Source: an uncultured Chryseobacterium sp. (GTDB lineage Bacteria; Bacteroidota; Bacteroidia; Flavobacteriales; Weeksellaceae). Taken from it: a DNA stretch of 22,031 nucleotides. A model generated the notes under the pieces. It saw only the letters and a program-made list of their open reading frames with translations. It was not told where the DNA came from and ran no database searches. A program made the position numbers and the translations under genes. The stretch covers positions 1 to 22,031 of the forward strand of contig NZ_CAKZIK010000049.1 of NCBI RefSeq assembly GCF_936933875.1, in the 5' to 3' direction. Every line of letters begins with the position of its first letter. Position 1 is the stretch's first letter. This document shows positions 13,767-21,520 of this stretch, piece after piece.

Positions 13767-16712
13767 ATGAAAAAAATGAATACCAATTGGCAGATTCCTG
13801 CATGTAACAAGGCAGCGCTATTTTTTGCGCTCACTGTTTTACCGTATGGAATTATGAATGCACAGCAGACAACCAGCGACACTTTGAAAGAAAATAAAAT
13901 CGAAGAAGTTGTTCTTATTGGTTATGGAACTCAAAAAAAGGGTGATGTAAATTCTGCGGTTTCTTCTATCAAGTCGCAAGACCTGCAAAATGTTAAACAG
14001 GTTTCTGTTGACCAGATGATCCAAGGGAAATTATCGGGAGTTACCGTTACAAGCTCGAGTGGGCAACCAGGTTCAGCTGTATCCATTAAAGTTCGTGGGG
14101 CTACATCCATTAACGGAACAAACGAACCGCTGTATATTATTGACGGAGTTCCCTTATCCGGGGATGCAACAGGCAAATCTACTTCCGGAAGACCGATCGC
14201 AGGAAACGATTTCTCCTCAACAGGAGGTTCGGGGAGCGTAGCAGTATCTCCAATATCATTCTTAAACCCGAATGATATTGAATCTATTGACGTTCTGAAA
14301 GATGCATCCGCAACAGCGATCTACGGCTCCAGAGGTGCAAATGGTGTTATTTTGATCACGACAAAATCCGGTAAAAAGGGGGTGGGCAAAATCAGCTACG
14401 AGGGTTTTACCTCTGCTGCTACTATTTATAAATATTTGGACGTGCTGAAACTTCCGGATTACGCAAGACTACAGAATGCGATGGCACCGGTATTCAATAC
14501 ACAGATTAGTCCCAACTTTGCGCATCCGGAATTATTAGGAAACGGTACCGACTGGCAGAAGACAATTTACAGAACCGCATTTTCACAAAGTCACCAAGTT
14601 GCATTTTCAGGGGGTAAAGATGACACCAATTATTATACATCCTTAAGTTTTCTTGATCAGGAAGGAACAATTATCAACACAGGTCTTAAGAGATATACCT
14701 TCCGCGCGAATCTCAATACCAAAATCAAACCTTGGTTAAGGGTAGGAACAAATCTTACAGGTGGTATTTCCAATGAAAATTACACCATCAATCAAAGTTA
14801 CAACGGCCTTATTAGCAATACGCTTCTACAGGCTCCAGACCTTCCCGTTTATAATGCTGATGGCTCTTACGCCTCTCCTCCTGCAGGACAAAATGTAAAC
14901 TATTTTAATCCGGTTGCAGAAGCTCTGGACAAAGTGAACAAGTTAATCCGTAAAAATGTTTTGGGAAACCTTTATGCAGAAGCAGATGTATTTAAAGGAC
15001 TTAAATACAGAATTGAGCTTTCTGCAAATACAGAATTTGCAGAAAATACCGAATTTTGGCCACAATACAACAGGGGATCGCAATCTAATGATACCGCCGA
15101 CCTATGGTTAAGAAACAGTGATTGGTATTCCACCAACCTCAAAAACTTGCTAACCTATAATTTTGCCTTGGGCAACCACAAATTTACTGCTTTATTAGGA
15201 CAGGAAGCATTAGACAGCCATTGGAAAGGAACTACGGGCGAAGGACACGGATTTGTTTCCAACGATATTTACAGCTTGAGCCTTGCTGAAGACACCAATG
15301 TTACAAGCTACAAGGGCAGCCAGAGCTTAAGCTCCTATTTTGCACGACTTATCTATGATTTCAACAACAGATACGGATTTACTGCCTCTATAAGAAGAGA
15401 TCAATCGTCAAAATTTGATCCGGTGGCGAAAAGCGGTAAAAATCAGGTCGGCTATTTCCCTGCAATATCTGCATCGTGGAAAGTTACGAATGAGCCGTTC
15501 ATGAACTGGTTGCCTGCGGAAGTTATCAGCAACCTTAAATTCCGTGCAGGATACGGAGAAACCGGGAACCAACAAATTCCAAACAACCTCTATGCTTCGC
15601 TGTTAACCATTTACAATACTCCGGCATTTCTAAATAATCCAGATTTAACATGGGAAACCATGAAGCAAACGAACATCGGTGTAGATCTTACCCTTATTAA
15701 AAGGCTGAATATGTCTATCGACTGGTATAACAAAGAATCTTCGGATTTCCTATTCAGATTACCGTTGCCGGATTACCTAACTGGTGGAAGCTCATACTAT
15801 GGAGGTATAGAATCTCCGTACTCCAATATTGGAGGCATGTCCAACAAAGGAATTGATTTTTCACTCAATTATGATACCCGTGGTGATGGACTGACCTGGT
15901 CGACAAGTCTGGTCCTTTCACATTACAAAAACAAGCTGCTCAGCTTAATCAACGGTATGTCGAATATTGACGAGAAGGTAAACATCAACGGTTATCAACC
16001 CATGGTTGCAACCAACACTTTAATCGGAAACCCAATAGGTACTTTTTGGGGCTTCAGAAGTCAAGGACTTTACAGAACAGATTCAGATTTAAATGGCGCT
16101 CCAACAGTTTACGGCAAAAATTCTGAATTGGGAGACGTGAGATATGAAGATATCAATGGTGATGGAAACATTAATGACCTTGATAAAACGATAATAGGAA
16201 ATCCTCACCCTGACATTACTTTTGGCTTTACCAATAATTTTAAATACAAAAGTTTTGACCTGTCGTTCTTTATTCAGGGCTCTCTCGGAAACGACATCCT
16301 TAACCTAACTCGCAGAAACGGTACACAAAACGCAATGATGTACCAAAATCAACTGGCAGAAGCTATGGATTTCTGGAGTGCATCAAACCCCAACGCTACG
16401 CAGCCGAGATTAATTAACAGTAATTCTCATCCCAACATTATGATTTCTAACCGTTATGTAGAAAAAGGAGATTACGTAAGACTGCAGAACGTAACGCTGG
16501 GCTATACCGTTTCACCCGAATTTTCATCTCAGCTTCATGTGTCAAAACTCAGGATTTACGCCACCGCACAAAATCTTTTGACCGTAACTAACTATACAGG
16601 ATATGATCCGGAGATTGGAGCATTTAACCAAAATGTATTATTGACAGGCGTTGACAACGGAAGATATCCGACTCCAAGAACTTTTATCTTCGGAATTAAT
16701 TTAGACTTTTAA
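13767..16712 (+). CDS. SusC/RagA-family TonB-dependent outer-membrane glycan transporter
   Basis: A 981-residue TonB-dependent importer that moves oligosaccharides across the outer membrane with SusD as lid. I start at ATG 13767; a TTG at 13761 would add two residues. A signal peptide ends near 'GIMNAQQ'. Soon after comes the SusC signature 'IEEVVLIGYGTQKKGDVNSAVSSI', then the plug with 'QMIQGKLSGVTVTSSSGQPGSAVSIKVRGATSINGTNEPLYIIDGVP' (shown as separate motifs in the family) and 'IESIDVLKDASATAIYGSRGANGVILITTKSG'. A 22-strand barrel follows and ends with aromatic 'TPRTFIFGINLDF'. The carboxypeptidase-regulatory-like domain that often precedes the plug is absent, making this a short-type SusC. 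SusD begins 11 bp downstream. Confidence 0.96.
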   Translation: MKKMNTNWQIPACNKAALFFALTVLPYGIMNAQQTTSDTLKENKIEEVVLIGYGTQKKGDVNSAVSSIKSQDLQNVKQVSVDQMIQGKLSGVTVTSSSGQPGSAVSIKVRGATSINGTNEPLYIIDGVPLSGDATGKSTSGRPIAGNDFSSTGGSGSVAVSPISFLNPNDIESIDVLKDASATAIYGSRGANGVILITTKSGKKGVGKISYEGFTSAATIYKYLDVLKLPDYARLQNAMAPVFNTQISPNFAHPELLGNGTDWQKTIYRTAFSQSHQVAFSGGKDDTNYYTSLSFLDQEGTIINTGLKRYTFRANLNTKIKPWLRVGTNLTGGISNENYTINQSYNGLISNTLLQAPDLPVYNADGSYASPPAGQNVNYFNPVAEALDKVNKLIRKNVLGNLYAEADVFKGLKYRIELSANTEFAENTEFWPQYNRGSQSNDTADLWLRNSDWYSTNLKNLLTYNFALGNHKFTALLGQEALDSHWKGTTGEGHGFVSNDIYSLSLAEDTNVTSYKGSQSLSSYFARLIYDFNNRYGFTASIRRDQSSKFDPVAKSGKNQVGYFPAISASWKVTNEPFMNWLPAEVISNLKFRAGYGETGNQQIPNNLYASLLTIYNTPAFLNNPDLTWETMKQTNIGVDLTLIKRLNMSIDWYNKESSDFLFRLPLPDYLTGGSSYYGGIESPYSNIGGMSNKGIDFSLNYDTRGDGLTWSTSLVLSHYKNKLLSLINGMSNIDEKVNINGYQPMVATNTLIGNPIGTFWGFRSQGLYRTDSDLNGAPTVYGKNSELGDVRYEDINGDGNINDLDKTIIGNPHPDITFGFTNNFKYKSFDLSFFIQGSLGNDILNLTRRNGTQNAMMYQNQLAEAMDFWSASNPNATQPRLINSNSHPNIMISNRYVEKGDYVRLQNVTLGYTVSPEFSSQLHVSKLRIYATAQNLLTVTNYTGYDPEIGAFNQNVLLTGVDNGRYPTPRTFIFGINLDF

Positions 16713-16723
16713 CATTATTTGAA

Positions 16724-18346
16724 ATGAAAACAATATTCAGAAATAATATCATCAAATATTCATTAGGCATTTTATTGGCGGGAACATTTAATTCATGTAG
16801 GGACGAATTTACGAACCGCCCTTCGGAAGATTCCATCAGCGCTGAAAGCTACTATAAAACCAATGACCAGGTAAGAACATCTACAGATGCACTTTATTAC
16901 AAGACATGGTTTCAGTTTAATAATAAGTTTTTCTACGCGCTTACGGAGGTAGGATCAGGAAATATGTACACGAATTCTTCGGACGTTAATGCCATGCGGA
17001 CATTCTCCATCACTCCTGCAGATCCCGAAATGTATGCAGGTTGGCAATCTCTTTGGGCAAATGTCGCACAGGCTAATTATCTCATTAACAATTTGCAGAC
17101 CCGTGTAGATCCGTCCGTGAGCAAAACCGTTATAAACAATGCTTTAGGAGAAGCTCATTTTATGAGAGCGACCGCCTATTTTTACCTTGTCAGAATCTGG
17201 GGCAATGTACCTATCATCGAAGACAATTTGAAACACGTAGCCGACTCACAAATCAACACCAATCCGGTAACGGATGTATATGAGTTAATCAAAAGAGATT
17301 ACACAAAGGCAGGCGAATTACTGGACAGCAAAATGAGATCTTCTGCATATGCTGCAAACGCAAAGGTGTCCAAAGGATCTGCAAAAGCAATGCTCGCCAA
17401 AGTTTATCTGTATAACAAAGATTACGTGAAAGCCAGACAGCTTGCCGAAGAAGTTATTAACAGTGGAGAATTCAAGCTTTTAGGAGGGACTTCCGTTTAT
17501 TCGGTTTCCGGAAAAACCTTTGCGGACTTGTTTAAATATCCCAACAACAATAACGAGGAATCTATTTTCGCACTGCAATGGAAAGCGGATGCCCAGTACG
17601 GTTCTGCCAATAACTGCAACACTCAGTTTGGGATCAGCAACGGAACCATTTCAACCTCCAACGCATCCTACGGTGGCGTTTTCGGACCGTCGCAAGACAT
17701 CCTACAACTTTACGGGACAAATGACGTGCGAAGAAATGCAACGATCATGTTCCCTGGAAATACTTACCCCGACATGAAAGTTAAAAATGGCAGCACTTTT
17801 CAGATGGGCCTTACAGTTCCGTCTGCAGATCAAATTGGCGGCCAAGGTTCAGGCGCAGCGATTAAAAAATACTGCATCGGCATTGTTAACGGAAACGAAA
17901 CAGGACCTGTTGACGGCTGGGGAATGATGGATAACAATACTTACATTATGAGGTACGCGGAGCTGTTACTGATCCATGCTGAAGCTGTTATGGCAGGAGG
18001 TGCTTGCACAAGTGATCCTGCTGCGCTTACCTCCTTGAATGCGGTAAGAAACAGAGCAGGACTTTCGCCTTTAAGCACCGTTACTTTCAATGAACTTTTT
18101 GCGGAGCGCAGAAAAGAGCTGGCATTCGAAGGAGATTATTGGTTCGACCTGGGAAGACTTCCGCGTACACAAGCAATGTCCATCATTAGCGCGCAAAACC
18201 GTGGAAACATGTGGGGAGCGGAATATTACACTCCTTCCGAAAACGATTTTACCCTTCCGTATCCAGCCAACGATGTTGCAAAAAATCCAAAATTTTGGAA
18301 GCTCCTGTTCCTTATCAGTTTAATTAAAATTATCATCAAAAAATGA
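16724..18346 (+). CDS. SusD/RagB-family glycan-binding lipoprotein with a probable C-terminal frameshift
   Basis: A surface lipoprotein forming the lid of the SusC channel and binding incoming glycan. The signal peptide ends in 'FNSC' with acylated Cys25. SusD features are 'SAESYYKTNDQVRTSTDALY' near the N-terminus, TPR-like helices with 'GEAHFMRATAYFYLVRIWGNVPII', 'AKVSKGSAKAMLAKVYLYNKDYVKAR', and the C-terminal 'YIMRYAELLLIHAEAV', 'NAVRNRAGL' and 'ERRKELAFEGDYWFDLGR'. The frame as read ends in an odd hydrophobic tail, KFWKLLFLISLIKIIIKK. Adding one base in the AAAATTTT run (18289-18296) instead gives LEAPVPYQFN and a stop at 18325-18327, the normal type of SusD ending. As read, the gene overlaps the next start by 4 bp; the restored gene would stop 15 bp before it. 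Confidence 0.93.
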   Translation: MKTIFRNNIIKYSLGILLAGTFNSCRDEFTNRPSEDSISAESYYKTNDQVRTSTDALYYKTWFQFNNKFFYALTEVGSGNMYTNSSDVNAMRTFSITPADPEMYAGWQSLWANVAQANYLINNLQTRVDPSVSKTVINNALGEAHFMRATAYFYLVRIWGNVPIIEDNLKHVADSQINTNPVTDVYELIKRDYTKAGELLDSKMRSSAYAANAKVSKGSAKAMLAKVYLYNKDYVKARQLAEEVINSGEFKLLGGTSVYSVSGKTFADLFKYPNNNNEESIFALQWKADAQYGSANNCNTQFGISNGTISTSNASYGGVFGPSQDILQLYGTNDVRRNATIMFPGNTYPDMKVKNGSTFQMGLTVPSADQIGGQGSGAAIKKYCIGIVNGNETGPVDGWGMMDNNTYIMRYAELLLIHAEAVMAGGACTSDPAALTSLNAVRNRAGLSPLSTVTFNELFAERRKELAFEGDYWFDLGRLPRTQAMSIISAQNRGNMWGAEYYTPSENDFTLPYPANDVAKNPKFWKLLFLISLIKIIIKK

Positions 18347-19401
18347 AAACAGCAATTTTAAATCTCATAAAAACCGTTCTTTTAATAGCGGTGTTTACCA
18401 CAGTATATTCCTGCAGGGATAATGAGGAAACTGCAAGTGCTTCTAAAACATTAAAAATCGATATGGTATCCGCATCTGTTGATGAAAACGGGCAACCTCT
18501 TAATCCTCTTGTCAACACCAATATTGGATATGCAAACAATACCTATGTTATCAGAGGAAGTGGGTTTACAGGACTCCAACATATTTATTTTAATGATTAC
18601 GAATCATACTTTAATCCCAATTTTGTAACCGACAATACGATCTTCGTTACCATCAACGAAAACACTCCATACGTAAACGGAAGCAATAAATTAAAACTTG
18701 TTACCGCAACCGGAACGGCAGAATATGATTTTATCATCGCTCCTCCCGCACCGATCGTGACCGGCTTTCAATCTGTAAATGCAGCTGATGGCAGTAATAT
18801 CATCATTAAAGGAAATTATTTTGTAAATCCAACGGTGAAAGTTGGGGACGCCAGTGCAACCATCGTATCGTATACCCTAACGCAGATTATTGCTACTTTA
18901 CCCAACGGATCACAGGGGAAAAAAGTTTCTGTAACAACACTATCCGGAACTTCTGCCTATACATCTCAGGTTGGAACTTCAATTTACGACGACGTGTTTT
19001 ATGGCAATATTTCGAACTCAACATGGTCGGGAGACACTTACAATATTGCATACAGCGAAAATCCGGCGAATATTATACAAGGAGAAAAAGCAATTCAGTG
19101 GAACGCCAAGGCATGGTCCGCTTTCCAGATTGACAACAGCCCTAATATACCTTCTGCGTCTAAAGGGATTAGATTCTACATAAAATCCGCAGCTCCAATC
19201 AGTAACGGAATCAAAATCATTTTAAACTATAGCTGGGCTGCCACTCCAACGATTAGTTCAGAAACAGAGTATAAGTATATTGAAATTCCATGGTCCGAAT
19301 TTGGACTTGCATCTGCTCCTGCAACAATGAATTTAACATTTAATCACGCTCAAGGAGAACCAAACGACATCTATTTGGATGATATTGGATATTACTATTA
19401 A
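18343..19401 (+). CDS. Surface glycan-binding lipoprotein with IPT/TIG domains (SusE/F-position SGBP)
   Basis: A 352-residue lipoprotein in the SusE/SusF position of the PUL. The signal peptide ends in 'VYSC' with acylated Cys24. Residues about 35-133 and 134-210 look like two IPT/TIG immunoglobulin-like modules: 'YVIRGSGFTGLQHIYFND', then 'APIVTGFQSVNAADGSNIIIKGNYF' with 'TVKVGDASATIVSYTLTQIIATLP'. The last 140 residues form a beta-rich domain with several tryptophans ('NSTWSGDTY', 'AIQWNAKAWSAF', 'IEIPWSEFG') and end 'NDIYLDDIGYY', like the end of many carbohydrate-binding jelly-rolls. Modular TIG stalk plus C-terminal glycan-binding domain is the usual design for such proteins. No enzyme motif is present. 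A strong terminator follows, so this closes the susC operon. Glycan specificity is inferred from context. Confidence 0.85.
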   Translation: MKTAILNLIKTVLLIAVFTTVYSCRDNEETASASKTLKIDMVSASVDENGQPLNPLVNTNIGYANNTYVIRGSGFTGLQHIYFNDYESYFNPNFVTDNTIFVTINENTPYVNGSNKLKLVTATGTAEYDFIIAPPAPIVTGFQSVNAADGSNIIIKGNYFVNPTVKVGDASATIVSYTLTQIIATLPNGSQGKKVSVTTLSGTSAYTSQVGTSIYDDVFYGNISNSTWSGDTYNIAYSENPANIIQGEKAIQWNAKAWSAFQIDNSPNIPSASKGIRFYIKSAAPISNGIKIILNYSWAATPTISSETEYKYIEIPWSEFGLASAPATMNLTFNHAQGEPNDIYLDDIGYYY

Positions 19402-19415
19402 TCTGGTAATCAACT

Positions 19416-19450
19416 AAAGAGGCATGAGTTATAATCTGCCTCTTTTTTTT
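19416..19450 (+). terminator. Rho-independent terminator of the susCD-SGBP operon
   Basis: AAAGAGGCA (19416-19424) and TGCCTCTTT (19437-19445) are exact complements around a 12-nt loop, followed by an unbroken T-run to 19450. It lies 14 bp after the SGBP stop. Confidence 0.92.
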
Positions 19451-19810
19451 ACCAAATCATTTTAAAACAAGTTTCAGATCGTGAAGATTCCATCTGAACA
19501 AAATCAAGGAAATTGGGAACCGATATCTGAGATGAAGATGATATTAGCAAAATGAGATCTGTTCTTAGCAGAGTGCTTCAGGTTAACTTACAAAATTTTA
19601 CTTCTGACATTATTTTCTAAATATCACATCCAATCCTATCCTAAGTTTTATGCGAAACAGCGATTGAGCAGATCAGTATTCCAAAGCAATTCCTACTGCG
19701 AAAGAACTTTCGCTTGACATTCTTTTGTATTGTGTTATCACAATATATCAATGGCTAAGAATTTTTCAGCAATATCATAACTTGATAGATTTTATCTAAT
19801 TTAAATTTTT
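19451..19810. other. Non-coding spacer with several dyads
   Basis: No credible coding frame is present on either strand. Three dyads stand out. TTCAGAT/ATCTGAA (19473-19498) flanks a 12-nt loop. GCGAAAG-AA-CTTTCGC (19698-19713) has a spacer too short for a good hairpin, so a protein site is more likely. TATTGTG-TTAT-CACAATA (19728-19745) is an exact 7+7 dyad. A TTGACA at 19714-19719 lacks a matching -10. Functions are unknown. Confidence 0.4.
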
Positions 19811-19831
19811 TACAATTGTATTGTGCGCAAT
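19811..19831. promoter_or_regulatory. Candidate OhrR operator: adjacent palindromes upstream of the peroxide operon
   Basis: TACAATTGTA (19811-19820) is a perfect 10-bp palindrome and abuts ATTGTGCGCAAT (19820-19831), which has ATTG/CAAT arms. Known OhrR operators are built from TACAATT/AATTGTA half-sites. The pair overlaps the -33 TTG (19821-19823) of the promoter driving an operon that encodes OhrR. Similarity is visible; binding is inference. Confidence 0.55.
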
Positions 19832-19851
19832 TTAAATTCGTGGTACATTTG
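19821..19851 (+). promoter_or_regulatory. Promoter of the nitroreductase-ohrR-ohr operon
   Basis: TTG at 19821-19823, a 20-bp spacer and TACATTTG at 19844-19851 fit the Bacteroidota promoter consensus TTG-N(17-23)-TAnnTTTG. It lies 63 bp before the nitroreductase ATG. This is the best promoter match in the window. Confidence 0.72.
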
Positions 19852-19914
19852 CAAAAGAATTTTTAGACTGCGAAAGTTTAAAATAATATTTCACTAATTT
19901 ATAATACAATATCA

Positions 19915-20547
19915 ATGTCATTATTAGAAAATCTACAATGGAGACACGCAGTAAAGGCGTATGACCCAACCAAAAAAGTTGCAAAGGAAGATTTAGACCG
20001 CATTTTAGAAGCGGCCAGGTTGGCTCCAACTTCATCCGGACTTCAACCCTTCAGAATTATTTCAGTTGAGAACCAGGAACTAAAGGAAAAAATGGTGGCA
20101 GGCGCTCTAAATCCGGAAGTAATGAGAGATTGTTCTCATGTCTTAGTTTTCGCAGCCTGGGACAGCTATTCCGAGGAAAAAATTGACAAAGTTTATGATT
20201 ATCACACCGATGTGAGAGAATTGCCAAGAGGCAGATTCGGGAGCTATACCGATCAGCTGAAAAAAATGTATGAAGCGCAAACTGCAGATCAGCATTTTGC
20301 ACATACTGCGCGCCAAACCTATATTGCTCTTGCCCTCGCAATGGCACAAGCTGCTGAACTGAAAATCGACAGCACCCCAGCCGAAGGTTTCAGCAATGAA
20401 GTGGTGGATGAAATTTTAGGTCTGCGCGAAATGGGCTTAAAAAGTGTAAGTTTGCTTTATCTTGGCTACCGCGACGAAGAAAAAGACTGGCTTTCCAGTA
20501 TGAAAAAAGTAAGAATCCCGATGGAGGAATTCGTTATTTCCCAGTAA
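19915..20547 (+). CDS. Nitroreductase-family NAD(P)H-dependent FMN oxidoreductase
   Basis: A 210-residue flavoenzyme of the nitroreductase superfamily (NfsB/YfkO-like), using NAD(P)H to reduce nitro compounds, quinones or other electrophiles. 'LQWRHAVKAYDPTKKV' (R10, H11, K14) is the N-terminal FMN phosphate site. 'ILEAARLAPTSSGLQPFRIISV' carries the conserved P-[ST]-S-x-x-x-Q-P flavin-binding turn. The middle helical region 'DQHFAHTARQTYIALALAMAQAAEL' and the C-terminal 'SVSLLYLGYRDEEKDW' complete the fold. Length is normal. It is the first gene of the operon with ohrR (17 bp gap) and ohr, so it is probably induced by organic peroxides and removes the reactive carbonyls or quinones that accompany them. 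That role is inference; the family call is firm. Confidence 0.92.
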   Translation: MSLLENLQWRHAVKAYDPTKKVAKEDLDRILEAARLAPTSSGLQPFRIISVENQELKEKMVAGALNPEVMRDCSHVLVFAAWDSYSEEKIDKVYDYHTDVRELPRGRFGSYTDQLKKMYEAQTADQHFAHTARQTYIALALAMAQAAELKIDSTPAEGFSNEVVDEILGLREMGLKSVSLLYLGYRDEEKDWLSSMKKVRIPMEEFVISQ

Positions 20548-20564
20548 ATGAACTTTCCCTGCAA

Positions 20565-21002
20565 ATGATGGAAAAATCGGAATCTTTAAAACTTGATCAA
20601 CAAATCTGCTTTCCGCTCTACGTTCTTTCCAAGGAAATTACGGGACTGTACAGGCCTATTCTGCAGGAACTGGATTTAACCTACCCACAATACCTTGTGA
20701 TGATGGTCCTTTGGGAACAGGAAGGCCTGACAGTATCTGCGATCGGTGAAAAACTTTTTCTGGATAGCGGCACTTTGACTCCTGTGCTTAAAAGACTGGA
20801 AAGCAAAGGCTTAATCAACAGAATCAGAAATAAGAGCGATGAAAGAATGGTTCTGCTGTTCCTCACCGAGCAGGGTAAAAATTTGAGACAGCAGGCGTGC
20901 TGCATTCCGCAAAAACTTCTTTCGCAAATCAATATTAAAATTGAAGATCTCGAAAATTTTAAAGAGACCTTAACCCAATTAATCAATAATTTAAAAAAGT
21001 AA
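20565..21002 (+). CDS. ohrR: OhrR, MarR-family organic-peroxide-sensing repressor
   Basis: A 145-residue MarR-type repressor that loses DNA binding when its reactive Cys is oxidised by organic hydroperoxides. 'LDQQICFPLYVLSKEITGLYRPIL' places the sensing Cys at residue 15 and Tyr at 29, and 'LDLTYPQYLVMMVLWE' gives Tyr40. These match the Cys15/Tyr29/Tyr40 network of Bacillus OhrR. The winged helix is 'LTVSAIGEKLFLDSGTLTPVLKRLE' (about 55-79) with wing 'RNKSDERMVLL'. A further Cys pair, C112-C113, lies where two-Cys OhrR proteins carry a resolving Cys. Start: two Met codons (20565, 20568) are possible; the first keeps the Bacillus-like numbering. ohr follows after 3 bp. Confidence 0.94.
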   Translation: MMEKSESLKLDQQICFPLYVLSKEITGLYRPILQELDLTYPQYLVMMVLWEQEGLTVSAIGEKLFLDSGTLTPVLKRLESKGLINRIRNKSDERMVLLFLTEQGKNLRQQACCIPQKLLSQINIKIEDLENFKETLTQLINNLKK

Positions 21003-21005
21003 CTT

Positions 21006-21428
21006 ATGAAACCAATGTACACTACCAGTGTCACCGCAAAGGGTGGCAGAAACGGCCAGGTGAAAAGCGACAATGGCGTTATAGATTTAGCAGTACGAAT
21101 GCCAAAAGCACTGGGCGGCGCGAATGATGATTTCGCAAACCCGGAAATGCTTTTTGCGGCAGGTTATTCCGCATGTTTTGACAGCGCCCTGAACAGAGTC
21201 ATTATGCTTACAAAAACTGAAACCGGTGAAACCACCGTAACAGCCAAAGTAAGCATAGGCCAAATTGAAAACGGCGGATTCGGGCTTGCTGTGGAACTCG
21301 ATGTAAATATCCCGGGTGTTTCCCTGGAACAAGCGCAGGAACTTACAGAAAAAGCGCATCAGATTTGCCCTTATTCTAATGCCACGAGAAATAATATCGA
21401 AGTGAAATTAGCGGTGACCAATAATTAG
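21006..21428 (+). CDS. ohr: Ohr, organic hydroperoxide resistance thiol peroxidase (OsmC/Ohr family)
   Basis: A 140-residue Ohr protein of normal length that reduces fatty-acid and other organic hydroperoxides in the cytoplasm, typically with lipoyl-bearing proteins as reductant. Catalytic elements are all present. 'KGGRNG' holds the active-site Arg16, 'NPEMLFAAGYSACF' holds Glu47 and the peroxidatic Cys57, and 'HQICPYSNATRNN' holds the resolving Cys121. The 'CPYSNATRNN' end distinguishes Ohr from OsmC. It is the last gene of the operon and begins 3 bp after ohrR, so repressor and enzyme are co-transcribed. Confidence 0.96.
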   Translation: MKPMYTTSVTAKGGRNGQVKSDNGVIDLAVRMPKALGGANDDFANPEMLFAAGYSACFDSALNRVIMLTKTETGETTVTAKVSIGQIENGGFGLAVELDVNIPGVSLEQAQELTEKAHQICPYSNATRNNIEVKLAVTNN

Positions 21429-21447
21429 TATTTCCATACATAGATTG

Positions 21448-21477
21448 AAGAGACTTCCAGAAAGGTCTCTTTTTTTT
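21448..21477 (+). terminator. Rho-independent terminator of the peroxide operon
   Basis: AAGAGAC (21448-21454) pairs with GTCTCTT (21465-21471), with TT/AA extending inside next to one bulged G, and is followed by a T-run to 21477. It lies 20 bp after the ohr stop, between ohr and the convergent Gre-factor gene. Confidence 0.85.
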
Positions 21478-21520
21478 GCTCGTGGGTTTTAGACGTTTTT
21501 AATTAAATTTTATAAATCCA

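Noticed and set aside
19714..19742. TTGACA as a sigma-70-type -35 box
   Set aside because: No TATAAT-like -10 follows at 16-18 bp, and primary promoters in this phylum use TAnnTTTG; the promoter at 19821-19851 explains the operon better.
19451..19810. Possible displaced N-terminal half of the GH26 gene in this gap
   Set aside because: I read the minus strand for the missing GH26 segments (such as an RPxHE acid/base motif) because an inversion or insertion could have split the gene; none is present.
20681..21073. Minus-strand open frame of 130 codons
   Set aside because: It is antisense to ohrR and the start of ohr, both firmly identified; the translation shows no family motif and no promoter precedes it.
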